From contig NZ_JACVOK010000002.1 in NCBI RefSeq assembly GCF_018882465.1, positions 1-64,000 of the forward strand: a stretch of 64,000 nucleotides of DNA, given 5' to 3'. Below are positions 41,043 to 51,159 of the stretch, one piece after another; position 1 is the first letter of the stretch, and each line of letters opens with the position of its first letter. The notes beneath the pieces were generated by a model. It was given only the letters and a program-made list of their open reading frames with translations, was not told the origin of the DNA and made no database searches. Made by a program: the position numbers and the translations under genes. This stretch comes from Polynucleobacter sp. 73C-SIWE. GTDB taxonomy: Bacteria > Pseudomonadota > Gammaproteobacteria > Burkholderiales > Burkholderiaceae.

Positions 41043-42248
41043 ATGACAACTGAATTTATTTATGACGCAGTAGTTGTTGGTGGTGGTCCTGCCGGAGCCA
41101 CAGCTGCTCAAACGCTTGCCCAAAAAGGGAAGCAAGTCTTGCTTTTAGATAAGCGCGGGCGTATTAAGCCCTGTGGCGGAGCAATTCCTCCGCGTTTAAT
41201 CAAAGACTTTCAGATTCCAGATGAGTTGCTGGTAGCAAAAGCAAAATCTGCCCGCATGGTGTCGCCATTAGGCAAAACAGTAGATATACCCATTGAGAAC
41301 GGCTTTGTAGGAATGGTCGATCGATCTCACTTTGATGAGTGGTTAAGACAGCGTGCCGTTGCGGCAGGAGCTACACGTGAGGATGGCTTATTCGAGAACC
41401 TCACCAGAGAAGGTCCGTATGCGCGTATTTACTATCGCACACGAGGTGCTCGCGATGGCGACCATGGCAGCTTAAAGAGTGTTTTGACAAAAGCAGTCAT
41501 TGGTGCCGATGGCGCTAAATCCCAGGTCGGAAGAAGTGCAGGCGTGCAGGGATGCGCTGAGGCAAATTATGTGTTTGCCTATCACGAGATTATTAAAACT
41601 CCACCTAATGCACCAAATTCTTTTGATGCAAGTCGCTGCGATGTTTTATATCAAAAGCCAGTTTCCCCTGATTTTTATGGCTGGGTCTTTCCTCATGGTG
41701 ACACTATCAGTATTGGTACTGGAAGTGCTGATAAAGGTTTCTCTCTGAGAAATGCAGTGGCAAAGTTACGTGCTGATATTGGCTTAGAAGGCGCTGAATT
41801 AATTCGGCATGAAGGGGCGCCACTACCAATGAAGCCTTTAAAAAAATGGGATGATGGCCAGCAAGTAGTTTTAGCAGGTGATGCAGCTGGAGTAGTTGCC
41901 CCAGCATCTGGCGAAGGTATTTATTATGCGATGCTGGGCGGTCAATTAGCTGGTGAAGCTGTTGCTGAGTTTGTAGAAAGCAATGATCCAGCAAAACTGA
42001 AGTTGGCTCGCAAGCGCTTCATGAAAGAGCATCGGATGACCTTTATTGTTTTGGGCATCATGCAATATTTTTGGTACTCAACCGATAAAAGGCGTGAGAG
42101 TTTCGTAAAGATGTGTGAGGACAAAGACGTTCAAAAACTCACATTTGAGTCTTATATGAACAAAAAGCTTGTTCGCAAGAAGCCAATGGCACATCTCAAA
42201 ATATTTATTAAGGATATGGGGCACCTATTGGGCCTAGCTAAAGTATGA
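41043..42248 (+). CDS. bchP: Geranylgeranyl bacteriochlorophyll reductase
   Basis: FAD- and NADPH-dependent reductase that converts the geranylgeranyl tail to phytyl. FAD fold VVGGGPAGATAAQTLAQKG at about 11-29, the KPCGGAIPPR block, and the LAGDAAGVVAPASGEGIYYAM FAD-binding block. 401 residues. A GAGGTGA ribosome site is present. It overlaps tspO by 4 nt. Confidence 0.96.
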   Translation: MTTEFIYDAVVVGGGPAGATAAQTLAQKGKQVLLLDKRGRIKPCGGAIPPRLIKDFQIPDELLVAKAKSARMVSPLGKTVDIPIENGFVGMVDRSHFDEWLRQRAVAAGATREDGLFENLTREGPYARIYYRTRGARDGDHGSLKSVLTKAVIGADGAKSQVGRSAGVQGCAEANYVFAYHEIIKTPPNAPNSFDASRCDVLYQKPVSPDFYGWVFPHGDTISIGTGSADKGFSLRNAVAKLRADIGLEGAELIRHEGAPLPMKPLKKWDDGQQVVLAGDAAGVVAPASGEGIYYAMLGGQLAGEAVAEFVESNDPAKLKLARKRFMKEHRMTFIVLGIMQYFWYSTDKRRESFVKMCEDKDVQKLTFESYMNKKLVRKKPMAHLKIFIKDMGHLLGLAKV

Positions 42249-42730
42249 AGATGTTTTTTCAACAGAAGTATCTCTGGCTAATTGCAGCTTGGATGGTGAC
42301 CACTTCAGTCTTGGGTGGCTTGGCCACTAAGTTGGGGCCTTGGTACTTTTCCTTGATTCAGCCACCTTGGAAACCACCAGATTGGGCCTTTGGTATTGTC
42401 TGGACCACTATTTTTATTCTCTCTGCATTGGCATGGATGGTTGCCTTCAATGGCGGCGCGAGTCAGTCTCAGAAAAATAAAATCACCATGCTTTTTTGGT
42501 TGAATGGCTTTTTTAATGTGCTTTGGAGCGTCCTGTATTTTCGGTTGCAGCATCCTGATTGGTCAATGATAGAAGCATTTTTCCTCTGGGGATCTGTGCT
42601 CGCTATTATTTTGGTGATGTGGCCAATCCGTAGACTTGCTGCATATCTGATGTTGCCGTATTTAATTTGGGTAACGATTGCTATGCGTCTCAATTGGGAA
42701 ACGCTGGTTCTGAATCCCGGGGCCTACTAA
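42245..42730 (+). CDS. tspO: TspO/CrtK tryptophan-rich sensory protein
   Basis: 161-residue outer-membrane or membrane-type TspO/MBR protein with five predicted helices. Family blocks include PWYFSLIQPPWKPPDWAFGIVWTTIFILSALAWM and LNGFFNVLWSVLYF. TspO binds porphyrins and in Rhodobacter modulates photosynthesis gene expression in response to oxygen. It lies between bchP and hemA, both tetrapyrrole genes. Confidence 0.93.
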   Translation: MKMFFQQKYLWLIAAWMVTTSVLGGLATKLGPWYFSLIQPPWKPPDWAFGIVWTTIFILSALAWMVAFNGGASQSQKNKITMLFWLNGFFNVLWSVLYFRLQHPDWSMIEAFFLWGSVLAIILVMWPIRRLAAYLMLPYLIWVTIAMRLNWETLVLNPGAY

Positions 42731-42734
42731 GCAT

Positions 42735-44045
42735 ATGCCAAGCATGAAACTGCTCAATCTCGGTGTGAATCATCATACTGCCCCAATTGATATTCGGGAG
42801 AGTGTGGCAGTTGCGCCTGAGGTTTTGCAAGATTCTTTAATTGACTTACGTAAGTACTTGCACAGAGACAATGCAGAACACCAGCCAGAGGTGGCCATTC
42901 TCTCTACTTGTAATCGTATGGAAATCTATTGTGCTGCCAATGATGTTGATTACGAGGGTCATCATTTAGAGAGCCGTGCGTTTGAATGGTTGGCTGCTCA
43001 GAATAATGTCCATAAAAATGAACTGCGTCCTTACATTTACTCTGCCAAGGAGAGCGATGCAGTCAAGCATGCCTTTAGGGTAGGTAGCGGCTTAGATTCG
43101 ATGGTCTTAGGTGAAACTCAAATCCTAGGTCAAATGAAAAAAGCGATTGAGAACGCAAACCAAGTAGGCACCTTAGGAACTTATTTAAAGCCTCTATTTG
43201 ATAAGACTTTCTCTGTAGCAAAAGTGGTTCGCGGAAATACGCAAATAGGTTCGAATTCTGTTTCAATGGCAGGCGCCTCTATCAAGTTGGTTGAGCGTAT
43301 CTTTGGGCCAATCAGCGAATGCAATGTTTTATTCATTGGCGCTGGTGAGATGATAGGTCTGTGTGCAAATCATTTTGCAGGTAAAAATCCTAAAAAGATT
43401 GCAATCTCGAACCGCACTATTGATCGTGGTAGTGAATTAATTCGGGCATTTGCAAGTCAAAATTTACAGACTGAAGTCTTCCCTTTGGCTGAGTTGCCTA
43501 AACATCTACATCAATATGATGTCGTGGTCTCCTGTACAGCGAGCTCTTTGCCGATTGTGGGTATGGGGATGGTGAAAACGGCACTGAAAGCTCGGCAGTC
43601 TCGCCCCATAGCGCTTATTGACTTAGCGGTGCCAAGAGATTTTGAGCCTGAAATTAAGAGTTTAAAAAATGCATACCTCTACTCCATCGATGATCTCGGT
43701 GAAATCGTCAATGCTGGAAAGGCTAATCGACTTGAATCAATCGGTGAAGCAGAAAAGATTATTGAAAAAGGGGTCATAGAGTTTTATGAAACCCTAGAGA
43801 AGAGGGCGGTAGTGCCGATTATTAGGTCAATCCAAGATGTAGGTGAGCAATATCAAAAGATTGAGTTGGAAAAGGCTAGCAGAAGAATTGCAAACGGTGA
43901 TGATCCGATGGTAGTTCTCTCCCATATGGCTATAGCGCTTGCTAATAAGTTTATGCATGCCCCGATTCATGCTTTGAAGCAGTCTTCTGATGAAAATTTA
44001 GAAGAGTACAAAAAAATTATTTCCAAAATCTACTCGTCGAAGTGA
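42735..44045 (+). CDS. hemA: Glutamyl-tRNA reductase
   Basis: NADPH-dependent reductase making glutamate 1-semialdehyde from glutamyl-tRNA, the committed and usually rate-limiting step of tetrapyrrole synthesis by the C5 route. The GVNHHTAP N-terminus, catalytic Cys59 (STCNRMEIY) and the NADPH-binding FIGAGEM block are present. 436 residues; an ATG at 42744 is an alternative start. Placement inside the photosynthesis cluster suggests a copy devoted to bacteriochlorophyll supply. It is the C5-type enzyme, not ALA synthase, which alphaproteobacterial phototrophs use. Confidence 0.96.
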   Translation: MPSMKLLNLGVNHHTAPIDIRESVAVAPEVLQDSLIDLRKYLHRDNAEHQPEVAILSTCNRMEIYCAANDVDYEGHHLESRAFEWLAAQNNVHKNELRPYIYSAKESDAVKHAFRVGSGLDSMVLGETQILGQMKKAIENANQVGTLGTYLKPLFDKTFSVAKVVRGNTQIGSNSVSMAGASIKLVERIFGPISECNVLFIGAGEMIGLCANHFAGKNPKKIAISNRTIDRGSELIRAFASQNLQTEVFPLAELPKHLHQYDVVVSCTASSLPIVGMGMVKTALKARQSRPIALIDLAVPRDFEPEIKSLKNAYLYSIDDLGEIVNAGKANRLESIGEAEKIIEKGVIEFYETLEKRAVVPIIRSIQDVGEQYQKIELEKASRRIANGDDPMVVLSHMAIALANKFMHAPIHALKQSSDENLEEYKKIISKIYSSK

Positions 44046-44052
44046 GGTTGCT

Positions 44053-45939
44053 ATGTTAAAAATGACAAACTTCCTTGAGACCATATCAGCCCCCGATGAA
44101 TTAAGGGGGTTGGAGGTTTCCAAGCTACCCCAAATTGCTCAAGAACTACGCAATTTCATATTAACTTCTGTCTCAGGTACGGGCGGCCATCTCTCATCCA
44201 ATTTGGGCACTGTGGAATTGGCGCTAGCGCTTCACTATGTATTTGATACGCCCTATGATCGTTTGGTTTGGGATGTGGGCCATCAAAGTTATGCTCATAA
44301 AATATTGACGGGTCGCCGCGAGGCAATGTCAGGACTGCGCCAGTTTGACGGTATTTCTGGGTTTCCTAAAAGAAGTGAGAGTGAGTACGATGCATTTGGT
44401 ACAGCCCACTCATCCACCAGTATCTCGGCTGCCTTGGGGATGGCTGTAGCTGCAAAAAATAAGAATGAGCAGCGCAATGTCGTAGCTATTATTGGCGATG
44501 GCGCAATGAGTGCCGGTATGGCGTTTGAGGCTATGAATAATGCTGGCATCAATAAAAAAGTTCCCCTCATTGTGATCCTTAATGACAACGAGATGTCGAT
44601 TTCCCCAGCGGTGGGAGCATTGAATCGCTATTTGGTGAAATTAATTTCTGGCTCTATGTACGCTGCTACTAAGAGAGGGTTGGATAAAGTTCTTTCTGTA
44701 GCTCCACCGATTCGTGAATTTGCCAAAAGGCTAGAGGGCCACACAAAAGGTATGCTCGGACCAGCAACGATTTTTGAAGAGTTTGGATTTGATTACTACG
44801 GTCCGATCGATGGCCATAATTTGGATGTATTGGTATCGACCTTACAAAACATTAAGGTTCTTGCTCAAACAGAAGGACCACAATTTCTTCATGTGATTAC
44901 CAAGAAGGGTAAAGGCTATGCACTAGCTGAGGCTGATCCTATTACCTACCATGGCCCGAGTCCATTTAATCCAATCGTGGGTATACAAGCCAAGCCTGCC
45001 AGTAAAAAAACCTATACCCAAATTTTTGGAGAATGGTTGTGCGATATGGGTGAGGCGGATGAGCGATTAATGGCAATTACTCCAGCGATGCGCGAAGGCT
45101 CTGGATTGGTGGAATTTGAAAAGCGCTTTCCTGAACGATATTTTGATGTTGGTATTGCAGAGCAACACGCTGTGACATTCGCTGCGGGCATTGCTTGTGA
45201 AGGATTAAAGCCAGTCGTTGCTATTTACTCGACTTTTTTACAGCGAGGCTACGACCAGCTAATCCATGATGTGACTTTGCAAAATCTACCGGTAGTATTT
45301 GCAATTGATCGTGCTGGTCTTGTTGGTGCTGATGGCGCAACCCATGCTGGCGCATTTGACGTCGCATTCTTACGTTGCTTGCCTAACTTGGTTCTCATGA
45401 CACCTGCGAATGAGCAAGAGTGCAGAGCAATGCTCACTACTGCCTTCAAACATGATGGTCCTGCGGCCGTTCGTTATCCTCGCGGATCTGGCATTGGACT
45501 TGAGACTACTGGCCAAGCATTAGCGTCTTTGCCAATTGGTAAGGGCCTCGTTATCAGATCAATAGCTGAACAACTTCCCCCTCAGAAAAAGATTGCTTTG
45601 ATTTGCTTTGGGCCACTGCTATATAACGCGCTGTCAGTCGCTGAAGAGATTAATGCAACCGTTGTTGATATGCGCTTCGTGAAGCCTTTGGACGAGGAAT
45701 TGCTGTGCGATATTGCTCGGACCCACGATGCCTTAGTGTTCGTCGAGGACAGCGCCGTGAAGGGTGGAGCAGGTAGTGCCTGTCTTGAGGTTCTAGCTGA
45801 TCAAAACATTCAAATTGAATCTTTGCAAATGGGGTTGCCTGATGAGTATGTTGAGCATGGCGATGTCAATTTCTTATTAGATCTCTATGGGCTCTCATCC
45901 GAGAAAATGAAGCAAAGAGTTGCAGCGCGATTCCTCTAG
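44053..45939 (+). CDS. dxs: 1-deoxy-D-xylulose-5-phosphate synthase
   Basis: Thiamine-diphosphate enzyme opening the MEP isoprenoid pathway. The ThDP motif runs from [15 protein letters not shown] (148-162) to the conserved Asn near 177. [18 protein letters not shown] at 72-89, and the transketolase central domain with [13 protein letters not shown], are typical. 628 residues. 7 nt after hemA; the next start is 13 nt after its stop. Feeds both carotenoid and bacteriochlorophyll tail synthesis. Confidence 0.96.
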   Translation: MLKMTNFLETISAPDELRGLEVSKLPQIAQELRNFILTSVSGTGGHLSSNLGTVELALALHYVFDTPYDRLVWDVGHQSYAHKILTGRREAMSGLRQFDGISGFPKRSESEYDAFGTAHSSTSISAALGMAVAAKNKNEQRNVVAIIGDGAMSAGMAFEAMNNAGINKKVPLIVILNDNEMSISPAVGALNRYLVKLISGSMYAATKRGLDKVLSVAPPIREFAKRLEGHTKGMLGPATIFEEFGFDYYGPIDGHNLDVLVSTLQNIKVLAQTEGPQFLHVITKKGKGYALAEADPITYHGPSPFNPIVGIQAKPASKKTYTQIFGEWLCDMGEADERLMAITPAMREGSGLVEFEKRFPERYFDVGIAEQHAVTFAAGIACEGLKPVVAIYSTFLQRGYDQLIHDVTLQNLPVVFAIDRAGLVGADGATHAGAFDVAFLRCLPNLVLMTPANEQECRAMLTTAFKHDGPAAVRYPRGSGIGLETTGQALASLPIGKGLVIRSIAEQLPPQKKIALICFGPLLYNALSVAEEINATVVDMRFVKPLDEELLCDIARTHDALVFVEDSAVKGGAGSACLEVLADQNIQIESLQMGLPDEYVEHGDVNFLLDLYGLSSEKMKQRVAARFL

Positions 45940-45952
45940 GAATCAATCGACA

Positions 45953-47170
45953 ATGGAGTCTATTGAGATTGCCCCATTTCGCGAGTTGTGTACTGATTGT
46001 GGAGTATCTAGAACAAAACAACCCAAGCGTTGTGCTACCGCCTGTCAATTCATTCAACCGAACTACCCACAATTTGAAATCTCTACACACGGCAGAGTCC
46101 GTAACATAGGCGACTCAGACGAAGCCTTCTTTGGTGCTTATCTACAGATGTATAGGGCCCGATTAAAGCAACCTTTGGAAGGCGCTCAGTGGACTGGAAT
46201 CATTACTCGATTATGTGAGCTATTGTTAGAGCAGGGCCTTGTGGATGCGGTGATTACGATGGCATCTGATCCGGAGGATAAGTGGCGTCCTCAGCCAGTA
46301 ATTATTAATCACGCTCAGGATATGAAGCTTTGTAGGGGAATGAAAATGGGTTACGCACCCATTGTTCAATACCTCGAGCAAGCCAAAGAGCTGGGTCATC
46401 AAAGGGTTGCGATGGTTGGCATACCTTGTCAGGTTTACGCCGCCAGAGCGCTTGAGAAAGAACTGGGCTTTGAAAAACTATTCATTATTGGCTCACCCTG
46501 CTCAGACAACACAAGCACAGAAAATTTCCATCATTTTTTAGGCTTGCTATCTCAAAAGCCAGAAGAAATCACTTACTTAGAATTTAGAGCCGATTACCAC
46601 GTCGAGTTACGTTTTGCAGATGGACGTATTCAAGAGATTCCTTTCTTGAAGCTGCCACTTTCAGATTTGCCAGGTGATTTTTTCCCGACTACTTGTAAGA
46701 CCTGTGTTGACTACGTCAATTCACTTTCAGATATTACGGTCGGGTATATGGCTGGCACAGGAGAGCAATGGTTAATTGTGCGGAATGCCCGAGGCCAGGA
46801 GCTTGCCAAATTGCTGGACCCGGAAATCCATATTGAAGCTTTGCAGTCCGCTGGAAATCGTTTGGGGCCAGTAAAAGGCTTTATGAAGAATGTCGAGTTG
46901 GCTGCTGGAGGCTTACCCCTGCAGCGAATGCCGAATTTTATGAGAAGTATTTTTGCCTGGGTAATGCCCAGATTTGGACCTCGTGGCCTGGAGTTTGCAA
47001 AAGCGAGGGTTGAGATGAAGGCAATTGAGTCCGTCATTCATTTACGCAATACTGCGCCGCACAAAATTAAGAACATGGTGCCAAATCATGTCTGGCAAGT
47101 TGTCCGAAAGTATGGATTAGAGCCTCGAAACGATGAAATCAAGGACTCTAGGGAAAGCACCTACAGTTAA
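45953..47170 (+). CDS. bciB: 8-vinyl reductase BciB (divinyl chlorophyllide reductase, F420-family fold)
   Basis: Member of the coenzyme F420 hydrogenase/dehydrogenase beta-subunit family. BciB uses ferredoxin to reduce the C8 vinyl group of divinyl (proto)chlorophyllide. An N-terminal Cys cluster at 13, 16, 27 and 31, plus later Cys in SPCSDN and TTCKTCVDY, fits two [4Fe-4S] clusters. I chose the ATG at 45953 (405 residues) over the TTG at 45920, which lies inside dxs. The close homologues FrhB and archaeal relatives are alternatives, but the cluster context favours BciB. Confidence 0.85.
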   Translation: MESIEIAPFRELCTDCGVSRTKQPKRCATACQFIQPNYPQFEISTHGRVRNIGDSDEAFFGAYLQMYRARLKQPLEGAQWTGIITRLCELLLEQGLVDAVITMASDPEDKWRPQPVIINHAQDMKLCRGMKMGYAPIVQYLEQAKELGHQRVAMVGIPCQVYAARALEKELGFEKLFIIGSPCSDNTSTENFHHFLGLLSQKPEEITYLEFRADYHVELRFADGRIQEIPFLKLPLSDLPGDFFPTTCKTCVDYVNSLSDITVGYMAGTGEQWLIVRNARGQELAKLLDPEIHIEALQSAGNRLGPVKGFMKNVELAAGGLPLQRMPNFMRSIFAWVMPRFGPRGLEFAKARVEMKAIESVIHLRNTAPHKIKNMVPNHVWQVVRKYGLEPRNDEIKDSRESTYS

Positions 47171-47236
47171 GTGTTTGTGAATTTCCCGGAAAGAATTTAT
47201 AACGTAAGGATTCTAATTAAGAGGCTCTTAGGCAGC

Positions 47237-47270
47237 CACGGTACTTTTCAAAAGTCTTTTTGATACCGTG
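47237..47270. repeat. Inverted repeat upstream of the second AerR-like gene
   Basis: CACGGTA (47237-47243) and TACCGTG (47264-47270) flank a 20-base spacer that itself contains ACTTTT-c-AAAAGT (47243-47255). It lies 14 bp upstream of the ATG at 47284. It may be an operator or an RNA hairpin; no PpsR box is seen in this 110-bp gap. Confidence 0.35.
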
Positions 47271-47283
47271 ACTTGATCTGGTG

Positions 47284-48252
47284 ATGTTCATGAATTTATC
47301 TAGGCTGGTGAGCATTGCAGGATTTAAAAAGAAATCCAAGCAGGATGACTTTAAGTTGGACCAACAACAGTCATCTAAGTCATCAGACGGGATGTGGGAA
47401 GATTGTCTGGTATCTAATGCGCCATCGCAGGCGACTTTTAAAAAAGAACAAGATACCCATCCACTTGAAAAAGCTTGTACAGAAGCTGAGTACCTCGAGT
47501 CCCTGGTAAAGACAATCGAGGGGAAAATACTGCCCCATATTATTGAGCAGCACCTCGAGTCTTCTATTCCGGAAGACTTGCTGGCAAAAGCAACCATTGA
47601 TGAAAACAATATCCTTCAATTAACCACTCTAGTTCTCCAGGAGGATGCGCGCGTCTCAGTTGATTTTGTAAAAGAGATTCATGCCTCAGGAACAAGCTTA
47701 GAAGATATTTATTTGCTCTTGCTAACCCCAGTTGCTCGAAAGCTAGGGAAAATGTGGGAGGAAGATGAATCCAGTTTTACGGAAGTAACTATTGCGCTTT
47801 GGCGCATTAAGCAGTTGATGTATGACTTAAGTCCGATATTTCAACAGTATGCTGAGCAAAATAAAATGGGCTCTAGCATTATGTTGGTACCGTTGCCTGG
47901 TTCTCAGCACAACTTAGGCCTGTTCATGGTTTCCGAATTCTTTGCCAAAGCTGGATGGCGTATTTGGGGTGAGTTAGCTGCGACAGAAGATGACATTATT
48001 CAGATGGCTGCCAATGAATGGTTTGATGTTGTGGGTTTATCAGCCAGCGTTCGGGAGCAATTTCCGCAGCTCAAAGAGTTGATTAAGAGCATCAAGGCTA
48101 AATCAAAAAATCCCAATGTAGGTGTCATCATTGGCAGCCCGGTATTTAATCAGTTTCCTGAGCTCGTCGATGATCTAGGCGCAGATATGGTGGGAATGGA
48201 TGCTGAGGATGCGCTGGAAAAAGCAACTTTTTACGTAGAGCGATTGCGCTAG
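47284..48252 (+). CDS. Second AerR/PpaA-like regulator with B12-binding-like domain
   Basis: 322-residue homologue of the aerR product at 22404. A long polar N-terminus (about 1-65) is followed by a helical domain (LTPVARKLGKMWEEDESSFTEVT, about 148-170) and a C-terminal SCHIC/B12-like fold with the PGSQHNLG motif, keeping the family His. No DNA-binding domain or BLUF domain is evident. GTG (47281) and ATG (47290) are alternative starts, and the ribosome site is weak. It closes the photosynthesis cluster. A second light or B12 input to PpsR, or to another target, is inferred. Confidence 0.8.
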   Translation: MFMNLSRLVSIAGFKKKSKQDDFKLDQQQSSKSSDGMWEDCLVSNAPSQATFKKEQDTHPLEKACTEAEYLESLVKTIEGKILPHIIEQHLESSIPEDLLAKATIDENNILQLTTLVLQEDARVSVDFVKEIHASGTSLEDIYLLLLTPVARKLGKMWEEDESSFTEVTIALWRIKQLMYDLSPIFQQYAEQNKMGSSIMLVPLPGSQHNLGLFMVSEFFAKAGWRIWGELAATEDDIIQMAANEWFDVVGLSASVREQFPQLKELIKSIKAKSKNPNVGVIIGSPVFNQFPELVDDLGADMVGMDAEDALEKATFYVERLR

Positions 48253-48266
48253 TTCAAAATCTTAAT

Positions 48267-49589
48267 ATGTCTCGTGCGCATCGAATAGTGATTGTAGGTG
48301 GTGGGGCAGGCGGGCTTGAATTAGCCACCAAGCTGGGCGATAGCTATAGTGCCGATAAGATAGCTGTCACCCTAGTTGATAAAAATAGAACACATATCTG
48401 GAAACCAAAGCTACATGAAGTAGCGGCGGGATCGATGGATCTTGCCGATCAAGAGCTAGATTACATTGCTCAAGCCCATTGGCACCACTTCAGGTTTCGA
48501 TTGGGTGAGCTAGTTGGCATCGATAGAGAAAAGAAAGAAATTCAGGTTGCCCCCTATATAGATGAGTCGGGTGAGTTAGTTACGCCAACCCAAGCTATTC
48601 CTTATGACATACTAGTCATTTCAATTGGCAGCCTCACCAATGACTTTGGAACTCAGGGTGTTGAGCAATATGCTCAAAGACTGGAGTCCTTGGGGGACGC
48701 TAAACGTTTTCATCTACGTCTGGTGAATGCTTGCCTAAGAGCGCAAGCTCAAACTAGTGCATTGGCTCCACATCAATTAAAGGTTGCGATTATTGGAGCA
48801 GGGGCAACTGGCGTTGAGCTTGCGGCCGAGTTACATCGCACAACGCGTGCCATCATTTCTTTCGGAATGGATAGAGTTGACCCTGAAAAAGATTTGAAAG
48901 TAGTCCTCATCGAAGCCGCTCCTAAAATTTTGCCAGCACTTTCAGAACGGATCTCGCTAGCGGCCGAGAAATTATTGACTGATCTTGGCGTGAAGGTGAT
49001 GACAAATGCCAAGGTACAAAAAGTTCAAGCTGATAAAGTAGTGCTTGCCGATGGCCAAGAAATTCCAGCTGAGTTGATTGTTTGGGCTGCAGGAGTAAAG
49101 GCACCCGATTTTCTAAAAGGTATAGGCGGCTTGGAGACTAATCACGTCAATCAACTTTTAGTTTTACCAACACTGCAAACTACTTTAGATCAAAATATAT
49201 TTGCTATCGGTGACTGCGCTGCATGCCCTTGGCCTGAGGCAAACAACGGCAAGGGAGGCATTGTGCCGCCTCGAGCCCAGGCAGCCCATCAGCAAGCCTC
49301 GCATCTATACAAACAAATTAACCGAATCATTCATCATCAACCCTTGAAGCCCTATCAGTATCGAGACTTTGGTTCTTTAGTTTCTCTTGGGGAATACAGC
49401 AGTGTGGGTAGCATGATGGGCGGCCTGATTGGCGGAAGTCTGATGGTGGAGGGACTTTTTGCAAAATTAATGTATATAAGCCTGTACAAGCTACACCAAT
49501 TAGCTTTACACGGTTGGTTTAAGGTTTTTCTAGATACTTTAAGTCGATTGATTCACCGTAGAACACATTCAATTGTAAAATTGCACTAG
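48267..49589 (+). CDS. ndh: Type II NADH dehydrogenase
   Basis: Single-subunit, non-proton-pumping NADH:quinone oxidoreductase at the inner membrane. Two Rossmann folds: FAD site IVIVGGGAGGLELATKLGD near 7-25 and NADH site VAIIGAGATGVELAAEL near 170-186. FAIGDCAACPW is the second FAD block. The C-terminus (about 385-440) carries hydrophobic and basic segments for membrane attachment. 440 residues. 14 nt after the regulator; it probably belongs to the flanking chromosome, though it could support photosynthetic electron balance. Confidence 0.92.
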   Translation: MSRAHRIVIVGGGAGGLELATKLGDSYSADKIAVTLVDKNRTHIWKPKLHEVAAGSMDLADQELDYIAQAHWHHFRFRLGELVGIDREKKEIQVAPYIDESGELVTPTQAIPYDILVISIGSLTNDFGTQGVEQYAQRLESLGDAKRFHLRLVNACLRAQAQTSALAPHQLKVAIIGAGATGVELAAELHRTTRAIISFGMDRVDPEKDLKVVLIEAAPKILPALSERISLAAEKLLTDLGVKVMTNAKVQKVQADKVVLADGQEIPAELIVWAAGVKAPDFLKGIGGLETNHVNQLLVLPTLQTTLDQNIFAIGDCAACPWPEANNGKGGIVPPRAQAAHQQASHLYKQINRIIHHQPLKPYQYRDFGSLVSLGEYSSVGSMMGGLIGGSLMVEGLFAKLMYISLYKLHQLALHGWFKVFLDTLSRLIHRRTHSIVKLH

Positions 49590-49637
49590 TTAGACTTGTG
49601 CAAGTATTTTTCCATTGAACTGAGATCTCTGTAGTAA

Positions 49638-50435
49638 ATGCTGGAGTTACGTCAAACCGCCCTTGAAATACTAGTCATCACAGATCCGAAAACGAAGGTT
49701 GATCGGGTTCAGAAATTATTTGATGATTATGATCAACAGCACATTGCTCTAGACGTTTCTGCTACTTTAGATTCAAAAGAACTCTCTCTTCCTGGACGCC
49801 CTCATAAGCCGGAATTAGTCCCGCCATTAACAGTCCCCAAAAGAAGGATGGATACCGTTGAAGGCAGACTTTCTTTGCTGCACTCACTGGCCCACATTGA
49901 ATTTAATGCTATGAATCTTGCATTGGATGCAATCTGGCGATTTGCTGATATGCCAATCCAATACTATGCAGATTGGTTAAAGGTTGCAAAAGAAGAGTCT
50001 TACCACTTTAATTTGATAGAGGATCATTTGCAGTCTGTTGGCGTTGCTTATGGAGATTTTCCTGCTCACAACAGTCTGTGGGAGATGGTTGAGAGAACTG
50101 CCGATGCAGTCATTGCCAGAATGGCCCTGGTCCCCAGAACCATGGAGGCTAGAGGCTTGGATGCAGTACCTGCCATTCGTGATCGCTTTAAACAGATCAA
50201 GGATGCTAAGGTTGTTGAAATTTTAGAAATTATCCTCAGGGATGAGGTAGGGCATGTATTGATTGGCAATCAATGGTTTAATTTCTTATGTGCCAAGGAA
50301 GGTTTATCTCCAATCAAGACATATCAGGACTTAGCCAAAGCCTATCGTGCGCCAGTGTTAAAGGGGCCATTCAATTTAGAGGCTCGCAAACAAGCGGGAT
50401 TTACTGCTGAAGAATTAAGTCTTCTTGGGACATAA
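49638..50435 (+). CDS. Ferritin-like domain protein, DUF455 family
   Basis: 265 residues. The LAHIEFNAMNLALDAIWRFADMP block, the EESYHFNLIEDHL block and RDEVGHVLIGNQWF give a spread of Glu and His ligands typical of a diiron ferritin-like helical bundle. The biochemical function of the DUF455 family is not established. It lies 48 nt after ndh with no evident promoter and no link to photosynthesis. Confidence 0.88.
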   Translation: MLELRQTALEILVITDPKTKVDRVQKLFDDYDQQHIALDVSATLDSKELSLPGRPHKPELVPPLTVPKRRMDTVEGRLSLLHSLAHIEFNAMNLALDAIWRFADMPIQYYADWLKVAKEESYHFNLIEDHLQSVGVAYGDFPAHNSLWEMVERTADAVIARMALVPRTMEARGLDAVPAIRDRFKQIKDAKVVEILEIILRDEVGHVLIGNQWFNFLCAKEGLSPIKTYQDLAKAYRAPVLKGPFNLEARKQAGFTAEELSLLGT

Positions 50436-50457
50436 TTAGCAAATATCTGGAGAATTT

Positions 50458-51159
50458 ATGAATTTATCTCGTCGAACATTCATTACGTCAGCCGCATTAG
50501 CTCCAGTAGCATGTGGCGTGCCTCTTTCTTATGAAAAAGGTATTCCTGTCGCTGCTCCGAAGCCTACGCCTAATATTCGGCCGCCACAGATTGGTCAGGA
50601 GTGGACATATATCAAGAAAGATGTCTTTAATGGAAAGACTCTCGGGATCATTACGGAGCGTATCTCGAAGATTGACTCAAGTATTGTCATTGATCGCAAC
50701 TCTGTAGATGGGGGGATATTGCCCAGCGAGATTCAAACTTCTTGGGGTATGGTTGCTACTGATACGCAATGGCCGCGCTTACTGAGCTTTAGCCCCTCAT
50801 TACCCTTATGGCCTCTTGAGCTCTCGACGGGTTGGAGTAAGCAATTTACTACCAAATACAGTATTCCTGGATATTCAGATTCAAGGATGAATTGGCAGGA
50901 ATATATGAGCGTACAGGGTTGGGAGCAGATTACAGTTCCTGCGGGAGTCTTTATTGCACTCCGTTTTCAGAATCTGGTTAACTTTGAAAATTCGGATCCC
51001 AACATCGTTGATTGCATTCGTAGGGAAACAGTTTGGTTTGCCCCTCAAATTGGCCGTTGGGTTGCAAGAGAAGCATCAGGCTCTTATCAAATACAGGGTT
51101 CATATGGTGCGGTGTTTCAAGAGGGCAGTTATCAGTGGCAGCTTACCTCTTATAAGTAA
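50458..51159 (+). CDS. Predicted Tat-exported lipoprotein, paralogue of the next gene
   Basis: 233-residue protein of unknown function. The N-terminus SRRTFITSAALAPVAC holds a twin-arginine motif and a lipobox with Cys19. The mature part has the repeated scheme GQEWTYIKKDVFNGKTLGIITERISKI, a Trp-rich centre, and WFAPQIGRWVAREASG near the end. The gene at 51159 has the same plan, so they arose by tandem duplication. I do not recognise the family. An AGGAGA-like ribosome site is present (GGAGAA before the ATG). Confidence 0.8.
   Translation: MNLSRRTFITSAALAPVACGVPLSYEKGIPVAAPKPTPNIRPPQIGQEWTYIKKDVFNGKTLGIITERISKIDSSIVIDRNSVDGGILPSEIQTSWGMVATDTQWPRLLSFSPSLPLWPLELSTGWSKQFTTKYSIPGYSDSRMNWQEYMSVQGWEQITVPAGVFIALRFQNLVNFENSDPNIVDCIRRETVWFAPQIGRWVAREASGSYQIQGSYGAVFQEGSYQWQLTSYK

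Noticed and set aside
45920..45952. Upstream TTG start for bciB at 45920
   Set aside because: It lies within the dxs coding sequence; the ATG at 45953 begins directly at the conserved N-terminus.
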